This document shows, piece after piece, positions 42,601-52,715 of a stretch of 64,000 nucleotides of DNA. How positions within the stretch are numbered: the first letter of the stretch is position 1; the number at the start of each line of letters is the position of its first letter. The position numbers were made by a program, and so were the translations under genes. Source of the DNA: Gymnothorax reevesii (lineage: Eukaryota > Chordata > Actinopteri > Anguilliformes > Muraenidae). Where the stretch lies: NCBI GenBank assembly GCA_029721435.1, contig CM056574.1:33560001-33624000 (forward strand). The letters run 5' to 3'. Under the pieces are notes generated by a model. It saw nothing but the letters and a program-made list of their open reading frames with translations, was not told where the DNA came from and did not search any database.

Positions 42601-45600
42601 CAGAACTTCCTACAACACATATTTTTCACGTTATCTCGATAACGTCATTTTTACAAAAATGGCGGTGGCAATCTTGGATTTTGACGCGGCGCGCGCATTT
42701 TCAATAACAAACTGCCTTAGGTAAAGATACATCAGCATACCAAATTAGAACTTCCTATGACACATTTTTTGCGTTATCTCAATAAAGTCGTTTTTATAAG
42801 AACAGCGGCGGCCATCTTAGATTTTGATGCAGCGCGGGCATTTTCAATAGCAAACTGCCTTGAGTCAAGATAGATCAGCATACCAAATCAGAACGTCCTA
42901 CGACACATATTTTTTGCATTCTCTCGATATCGTCGTTTTTACAAAAACAACGGTGGCCATCTTGGATTTTGACAAAGCATGCCCATTTTCAATAGCGAGC
43001 TGCCTTGGGTCAAGATACATCATCACACCAAATTCAAAGTTCCTGGGCCAATTATTTTTTGAGTTCTCGATAGCGTTGTCACTTCGGACGGAGGGACGGA
43101 CGGACAGATGGACGAAATGACGGACAGATGGACAATGGACCACAAAAAGTCACCCGCTCTATTTCATGAGTTTGGCGCTCTCCCAAGAGATTTTTGTCCT
43201 CCGGACATTTTTCAGAGTTCGGGTCCGAAAGTGAAAAAGCCATCCCTTGACCTGCTGCCTTCGGCAATGCAGGTAAAAACGTAGAAGAAAATCCAAGGTG
43301 TGCCCCTGGAGATACGGGGGTTTGAACAGGTGGCATTATAGTGTTTTTTTTTTTTTTTTTTTTACATTTGGCAAGGTACTGACTGCAGGTGGTGATGAAT
43401 TCATGGTAAATTCAGTCTGATTTATATTCAGCAGACTAAAATGAATGGAAAAAATTCCAGAGAGCCTATGCTAGGGTTTATATTGGGGTGCTTTGGGGAC
43501 CTAAACAAGGAACTGCCTGAACAAAAGGCACTTTTGGTGTCCCCATTGCTCCACAACCAAGAAAGATTTTGTAAAATGAACTGCATTTTTTGTTTAAGCA
43601 GTATAACATTAGCTTAGATGCAAAGATTCAAAGCTATAAGTGTAATAATAAAAAAGTTATGCCATGTTAAATACAAGAAAAATGTCAATTGACAAAAAAT
43701 CTGGTGGACAGTACCCTTAGAAAATAATTCACCAAAAATTCATTTTTGATTCAAAAGAGCTGAAATTTCGGATTGATCCATCACTAATGCATGTTTATTA
43801 AATGTGAAAATATAGAAGCAATCAATGACTGCATGCTGCCAAATGTTTTGTATATCGGATGATTTGACATGGAATGACACTCATTATATGTAGCCCTTTT
43901 CAAAATTTTTACCAAGCTGGCCAACAACTCTGCATCTGATAGTACATCCACATAGAAGCACACATCACGCATACAGTACAAACAGGAAACATCGCAAACT
44001 CTATCCAAAGCGTTCAGGGGAAGTGAAAAAATGGTATAGTGTGGGTTTCAGCCAGTGACTCACACTACCGTTCCCGCTTTCGTATCTCACCACTGAAAAT
44101 AAATGCTCCAAGTTCTTAGTGGTGGTAATTACTGTACACAGAGTAGCAGGCAGACTCTGTTCACAGGCTAGAGTGCGCCAGCACTCATAGGCACACGTGT
44201 ATAACCAAGCCCATGCCTATCGGTAAAAATGCATGTACATATGTGTGCACCAATGGGTGTGCTTGCACAACTGTACATTTGCACATATATGCGTGTCTGT
44301 GCTTGCCTGAGAGTTTTTGTGTGAGTTTGTGGGGGGGGGTAGGGCACTGAGCTCACCTTTCATCTTGATGTGAAACTCTCCCAGCTGATTCTCCAGCTCA
44401 CTCTCCAGCATGCACATGTTCTGCAAACACACACGAGGGGCAGGTGAGATGGAGAAAGAAGAGCAGGACTTAACACAAAACGCTAACCATTTTACACAGT
44501 GTTTAATGAAGAGTGATGACATTAGCAAAAGATTAAAAGGTTTAATCTCCTGCCCTTGTTCTGGGTGTACATTCTTAGTTTCCAGGTTAAAGCTGCACAT
44601 TCCAAACTGTCAGTGCAGCAGAGACCTTAATTGCTGGTCCCAAACCTGGCCCCTGGTGCACCCCACCCACTTCCCTTAGAGCTGGACACCCTGTAACCTT
44701 GCTTCGTCTGCCCATTAAACTCTGTCCTCCCCAGACAGTTATGCTGAACTAATGTGCCATCTGTGTGTACAAGTAGTGCACAATTGAATAGCCCAACAGT
44801 AGTTAATGCTGAAAGAAAACTATTTTTTCTTTGAGTTCCAGTGTCTCAATGTTTTGGGAAATTGTCAATGCATAAAGTCAGAAAGCGTTACTGCTCAGAG
44901 TAATAATCATATCCATTTTTACTTTACCGCAGTAATATTTGTTGATAATATTTTCAGCATTTTACTTTTCACTTTTTTTTTTTTTAATTGTCATACTTAC
45001 TGGGGCATGTACGCTAGTTAACATCCTTTTTAAACTTGGCAGCCAAATAAAAAAAAGTTCTGTTGCTGCATTTGTTTCTGACCACTTGAATGCTGGATAT
45101 TTTGTAATTACATTTTCTAACTTAAAAGTGGAAGCTTCCAATGTGCACGACTGCAGCATTAGCCTCCCCTCACCTGATGCAACTAAATCCCACCCTCAAT
45201 TGGTTGTTAGACCCCGCCCCCTTTAGTCTGCTGTTAGACGACTGGCTCTCACCCTTACCTCAGTGTACTCCTTGTAGCCCTTGTTGGCTTCTGATAGGCT
45301 CTCCCGTGCCTCTCTGCTCCCAGGGGAGGCAGTGTAAGCCTTCACCATTTTATTGGCCCCGTCTCGCAGTCTTCGCTGCATGCAGTAAGCCTCATACAGC
45401 TCGTCAATCTGCGCACAAACACGCACTCATTTCCTCACATCATTCATTACGGTTTTCATTCAACTGCCTCTTAAAACCAAATACAGCCAACTTCAAGTGC
45501 ATCATGTCGTCTAGTCTACTGGTTGCATTACGTAAAAAAAAGGCAATAGGGGCTAAGACTAGAGCAGTCACATAAAATGTAACACAAAGGTAAAGTATAC

Positions 45601-48600
45601 ATGACAAAAGCTTCTTTGATTCATATGCAAACACATGCAAGTTAACACCAACATTCACGCGCACTTCACACACATTAACAAGTGCATACTCTGGTGTGTT
45701 AAATTGTGCAGGGGCAGTAAAACACATGTACACACACAGCTGCGCATTATGCGAAGAGGAAACTGCCATTACTAATCGACAGAAAGGAGAGCAGAGATGC
45801 AAATAAAAAATGTAAAAAATTCCCAGGCCTTCCGGCCCTGATCTGAGCATGTGCTGAACCATTTGGAAACCCCTCCCCACACCTCATTACAGAGAGGTAC
45901 AGAGCCCATATATTAACACCGATTCCTGTTACAGATACTTTACAGGTATAGCCCCTCTTCCTGTCGGTAATTGTGCCTCGAGTCCTTTACTACCCTCATA
46001 AAGGTTTTACTGATCAGTGGGGACAGATCACCGGAAACAATGAGTATGCAAAAATAACTTTACACTGGAACAAAAACACACCTATGACTGAGAAACGGCC
46101 ACACTCAGGCCTACAAACACGCATAAACACATCAAAACAAACAGACACATACCAGAAACACAGTCACAGACCGTGACAGACAGATACAGGGACACACACA
46201 AGTATGCACGCGCGCACACACACAGGCACACAAAAAAAACACCTAGATAGAGACGAGCAAAAAGATGCAATCACACACAGATAGATGCAGTCAGACACGT
46301 GAACACAACCATACACAGATAGACAGGCACATAAACACGCGCACGAACACACACAAAAACAAATACACAGACACAAGCACAAACACAGTCGCACACAGAC
46401 AGGCTGAGCCGGACGCAAGAACACAAAGACATACAAAAATAGACAGACACAAACATGCATCTCCACGCACACGGCTTGCCCAAAGCCTCACATTTTTCTT
46501 ACAGGACTGAATGTAAATAGTTCACCGGGGCGCCCTGGTTTTATGAATCAGGGCACATCCATCAGCGAGGAATAACCCGCTCAAGCACACACACAACCCC
46601 CAACCTCTCCACCTCCCCCTTTCACCAGTCGTTTCAGAAAAACCCACCAGGCTGAAAATGAATGGACCCAGGCGACACTCACAGCCACATGGATGGACAT
46701 GAATAAATAAGTTAAGGGGAAGGGGGGCAGATTTGTCGGAGGGGGAGAGGGAGGCGGTTTACGAGGGACACGTGCGCGGTGTTGCTGCGGAGTCTGTTCC
46801 GCCCAGCAGGAAAGCCGGCGAAAGCCCCTCAACCTCCACCTGCTCCCATTTAGCCGATCTCAGCAGGGCCTTTCGCTCTGTTTGTCCTCCCATTAGCAGG
46901 TAAAACCACAGGCCTCCTGAGGCATGAGTGTCCCACATATTCTCGACGGCAAACAGCCCACTCTGTCTGTACCTGAGTGAGTATACTAATGAAATATTAA
47001 TCCTCTAAACACTACCTGCGCTGATTCTCAGGATTAAAACAACCGTCTCTCCCTGGTAACGCGGGGAGCTGTCCTCCATTTTGATTTTAGAGGCATATCA
47101 GCATGGACCAACATAGGAAATCTTAGTCAGGGCAGAAATTTAGGACCAGACTGAAAGTCTGTCTATAGAACTTACAGAGCTAAGAACACCTAGTCCTCCT
47201 TCCAATACAGATATAGAAGAACATTTACTAATACTGTAAATATGTAAACTGTGGTATAAATACACATATTTAATAAGAGCAAATCATTGAGAACTTCTAC
47301 ATATGCAGCACCAATGAGTATGTTTGCCCATCCATTGAATAAGAGCGGCCTTGACTATGAAATAATTTATGGCAATATCAGGGCCTTGTTTATTGATACT
47401 TAAAGCAAGTGTAAACCCTTTCCAGGCATGAAAAAACCTATATAACCAATGACAGCCACAAAACAAATACCATGACTAATAATTGGCAATGTTATTGGTT
47501 TAGCATGTGGTATCAGGTTTTGCAAATGTTAAAGGTCTTAATAAATGACGCTGTTAAGCCGCTTTTCTGTAAGACCCTTTAGCCTCTGCTTCATTGCCAA
47601 TGGGGGATTCATACAAAGCTACCATTAATAATTCCGAGAGAGAAGACTCCAGCTGTAAGTCCAGCAATGAAGTCCATGAACACGGATCCACCTAGTGGAG
47701 TCTAAAGGGCCTTTCTTCTGGAGCCTGACCCTCGAAGACTGCAGCTAAGCCCCCGACTGGGCCCATCTCGTCCACTCTAATTAAGCTCTCGGCTCGTTAG
47801 CCTTAATGGCTGATGGAAAGGGGTCCCGTTAGAGGTCTTGCAGGGGGGGCCGGCAGAGCCAAGCAAAAGCTGCTGAAGTTCTGGAGGAAGCTCTCCTTTA
47901 AAGAGACTCCTGAAAATGTTGGTCGGTTATCAGATGGGGCTTTCACAAAACAGTGGTTCAGGTAATGTACTCTAGAAAAAGTGAGGAGCTTTAGAAGTTA
48001 GCGTCATGGTATAGGAGTTAGCGGAGGCTTAATTGTACCACTGGAATCCACCAAGAATTCAGAATTAAGGGAATCTGACAACTACAGTGTGAGAGCAAAG
48101 CTTTCCACGGTCAGTGTGGGCAAAGCAGTGGTTTAATAGCTCTTAATAGACCTCAACTCACTTTACATTGAAAACCAAGCCCTCATTACAAAAAGATAGA
48201 CATGCACAGACAGGCATATACATAAACATAAATGTGTTTGCCACACAAACTTGCACTTGAGCACAAGAAGATAGATAGACACACAGCCCACCAAACAAAC
48301 ATGCACACCAACAGCAGAGTATAAAAAAATGGGGGATGCGGAGAAGAGTGAAAAAAAGAGGAAAAATGAACAGAATGCAGCTCTTAAATCATTAATGTTT
48401 CACAGCATAGTCACTAGAGGGAGGAGTGAGAGAGAAAGGGGGAAAGTGATTGATTCCAAAGTGATGAATTCCTCCGTAGTTTCGATAAGCATTCTGCCCA
48501 TATGGTGCTGGTTAGCAGCCACAATGAGTTCTTCAGGTTGAAAAACACTTTAGCAGGCTCGTAATGGATGTACAGTCCACCCTTACAATCTACAGTGCTA

Positions 48601-51135
48601 ACAGTTAAAGAAGCTGTTTACACAAGCTAAATCCTTCAGCGAACTACATCTCCCAGAGGCGCTTTGCACCTCATAGAAATGACCATGAAGTATAAAACTG
48701 TCAGCCAGAGGCAATAGACCCACCAAAGGGAAGGAGAGGGAGCAGAGGCAAAGGGCAACTCAACAAGTGGGTGCAGCTCATGTTCCAGTGTACACAACCC
48801 GCCTGACCTCGCCGCCACAGGGAGAGGCCGTGCACCCTGACCCCGCGAGGCGGGAACTCTCTGGGGCACTCTCTGCTTGTAAAACACAAACTAATCGCGG
48901 ATCAGAGGAGAAGACGAGTGTTTCCTGAGCTGCCCAGCTGTCTCAAGTTAGCGCTCCACCCGCACTTCGACAGACTCTCGCCTTCGACCTGCTGGGAGGA
49001 CCCTGACCGAGAGACCAGAGCAAACAGGAATCTTCCGGAAAGACCAAAAGGTCCGAGCCATATCCCAGCAAGCAATGGGGCTACACATACAGCACTCCAC
49101 AGAAGTCTAGCAGATTATAATCAATTCCATTAAAAAATTGCTTCCAAAAATAGTGAAATTGAAAGCTTCATATCATTGAAAAATGTACAATAAAGAGCCG
49201 TAAACTGTTGAGAATATCTAATCAATATTTCTTGTGAACACCCATTGCATAAATATTAGTTGGACTGCCCAGTTGTTTTTTAGTTTTATAAGATGATTGA
49301 TAATACGGCGATACAAGATTAGATCTGAGGAAAAATTTTGAATTAGAAATATTTTGGATGCCTTAGACTGAGGCACAGCACTGCACATGTGCAATAATAT
49401 GCACATTCATACATGTAAGCACACACAAGCTACACTCAAACAGACATGTACACAAACACACACACATTATTGAAATCAGGCAGAGGCTTACCTTACTGAG
49501 GTGAAACTCCAGTCGTCGCATAAATCTCTCGATCACTTTAACTTGCTGTTGGGAAATAGACAACCCTAATTGGTCCATGGTACAAACTAATAGTGCTTAA
49601 GTCACAAATGTCTATTTTGATAAAATTGAGATAATTAACTTAGGAGACCACAAAAGATCTTTTCCCACCCTTACCTCACGGTGTGTGAAAATGTACTTTT
49701 AGCAGTCGGCTCTTCACTTACTCCCAAAACACCAACCCACATCCCAAAAACTAATAACCACGGCAGCGCTCATTTCTACAGGTGGCTCTTCTTAAATTTG
49801 TCACACTAATAAAATTCTAAAGAGCTTAATCTAGTTTAGAGTAAAGCAGGTCTGTCAAACCCTGTTCCAATAGATCTTCTTTCCTGTAAATTTTCACTTC
49901 AACCCAAACGTGACCAATGTACGGACAGGTGGCCACATAAGACCTCCAGGTCTCTACTTTTTCAACCAGGAAACCATTGTTGGTGTAGAAATGAAACCAT
50001 ACTAGAGGCAGGTTTAAAGTGTCAGGCAAGTTCAGGAAATGAGGAAACAAGCAAAGAGCAGGATCAGCGAGTGATCATCTCACCTTGTCCAGCTCATACA
50101 GAAAGCCCTGCAGAGAAAAATACAGGAATCAGACATAATCCAGACGGAGGGTGATTATATTCCCTACAGTCCTGCACACCAAATCCAAGCCCTGTCCAAT
50201 CACAGCCCAGAGGAGCAAAACCCAATGAAAAACCACTCCCAAGGAGAGGCCAGCCACACGGTGGCCAGGTACCCACCAGTCTGGAGTTCCGCTTGGACTC
50301 CCTCATCTGTCGGCTCAGGCCGTCCAGCTCCAGCTGGTGGACTTGCAGGTAAGCCCTGGAGGCAAGACAGCAGTTAATGTCACTTCCTGTCCGCATAAAC
50401 TACTTCCTGTCTGGTTATGAATTCTGATTTTACACAGGGGAGTGCATATGACTTTACTGCATGACATTCCGGACGAGCAAAGTATGCGCTAATGCTTGTG
50501 AATGTGTGTTGGAAATGGGAGTTTGCTGCTTATGCGTGTAGAGTGCATATTGTGCATGTTCTGAGTGAATGCATATGCATGTGTCTGATGCTGGTAAAGC
50601 CAGTCGTATAATAGCACCGCAACTATCCCAGGGCTACACAACCAGAATTATAATTATTTTTGGAGCACAGAATCAGACGACTTTATTTGTCCTAAAAAAG
50701 GCAATTCAGTTTCTCCAGTCTACCGGGGAAGGTAGACTGCAGCGGGTCGCACACGGAGAACCGCCCCGGAAAACTACACACAACATTATTCCCATTTTGG
50801 GTGATGATTCACAACCCTAAAACAGTGGCCTCCAACCTTATTACTGGAGAGTTACCATCCAGAGTCATCCAGACGGTTTTCACTCCAACCAAACCAAAGC
50901 ACACCTCATTTCTCAGCTCGTGATCTTAATGAGCTGCTAATTAGCCAAATTTGAAGTGCTGAATTAGGGTAGCAGTAAAAAGCTTCAGGATGGTGGCACT
51001 CTGGGAACAGGGAGCACCGTTATAGAGCCAGCTTCATTTGAACGAATAGATAAATAGATAAACAACTGCGCATGTTAGCATGCATGTTAGTGTCCGTGTA
51101 TGCATATGCTCGTATGTGAGCGTGCTCTGTGTATA

Positions 51136-51172
<37 letters not shown>

Positions 51173-51358
51173 AAAGCACTCATGCTCACTGTAGGCCCCT
51201 CTTCAGCGCCTCGTACACCTCGTCCAACCGCTCAGGCTGGGGCACCTTGGGCGGAGGGGATTTGGCAGAGAGGGTGAACATCCTGCTCGCTCGCGATGGA
51301 GTCCTCCTCACGGTGGATGGTGTGCTGAACACCGATAGGTTCCTGTAACACCACCGAG

Positions 51359-51399
<41 letters not shown>

Positions 51400-52673
51400 G
51401 GAGTCAGCGCTATGTTTCTGGAACTGCAGCACTAATAAAAGAGTACAGGCTCTCTCATTGACCCGCTCATTATTACTAAAAGCCATCTCATTACAAACAA
51501 CACAGGATAACTGGCAGCTCATAAGCCCTCATCGGAGTTACAGAATCTCACTTTGCGCCAAGTGGCACATTATAATATCAACAAGAAGTAAGGAATCGAT
51601 AACATTTTAAATACCACTTAAATATAAATGTCAGACAATCAATACATGAGGAGATTCACTGCTATACAGCTCGCTTGATAGGAGTGAATAAGATATATAA
51701 CCACTCTGAGTTTGACTTGCTCATGGTCGACGTATCAGTTTCTGAAAGCGGGAAGTCTGGGTTTTCCCAGACAAACTCATCCCCCCCCTCCAATGGATTT
51801 CCCCAGTACAAATACAGTTAGTTATGTACGCCCATATTTGCAAAGTATTTAAAAGAAGTAGAGCTGATCCGGGATCAGTTTCATTTTTTAGACTATAACT
51901 GATAAGGTTAAGCTATGGATCTCAGCATTGCTGCTTTGACCATTTCTACCAATATGACCCTGAGTATTATCACATTTTATTTTCCCATGGTGCAATGCAA
52001 CAAGTAACTTCACCATGCTTGTATGACCTCTTTCGGGATTTATCACCTGCGAAAATGAGAAAAGGGTCAGGCTGAGCAATAACACAGGCTAATTAAGTAA
52101 TTATGACTCAGGGTCAAAAGTCAAAATCTGGCATTCCCATCAGCTCAACAGGCCCACTTCCACTCCCAAGGGATGCGTGTTCGCCCGGTGACTGATAACC
52201 CTCGATATCAGTTCTGCTTTCCACTTCTGTTAAACATCACATCACCGCGGCAAAGTGGATAATCTCAAAATGACAGGAATGCTTATTTAATCTGCTCTTC
52301 ACCCTTCCAAACAACACCCCCACCCCCGCTCCTTGTTCAGTAACCCCACCACCCACAGTCTGAGGACTGGGAAACATGCAGCTGACGAATCAAAAGCAGA
52401 TGGGGACTCAACCCTGCCAATCAAATGGCAGCAGGCTGAATGGTGATCCAAACAGAGCCCAACCATGCACAACTACAGTGCTTCACTCCATTAGACCACC
52501 ACCCAAAGTAAGGTTTATGCCACAGCTGCCCTGAATGAACAGCTTTGGTAATTTCCAAAATAATTTTTATGTTTCTGTAATGGTTAATCCACCAGTACGA
52601 GCAAGCTCTTTACCTGAAATGATATTTTTTAAGCTTATAATTATAATTATTATTAAATAATTTATTATTATTA

Positions 52674-52715
<42 letters not shown>

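Larger units (their letters stand above)
45409..49491. other. ripor1 intron between exons 5 and 6
   Basis: A 4.1-kb intron. Apart from the CA-rich tract and the ACTACA motif zone listed separately, it shows no exon or complete element. Confidence 0.5.

Noticed and set aside
46082..46510. Several Cys/Val or His/Thr-rich frames
   Set aside because: Translation of CA/CAGA repeats, not a cysteine-rich protein.
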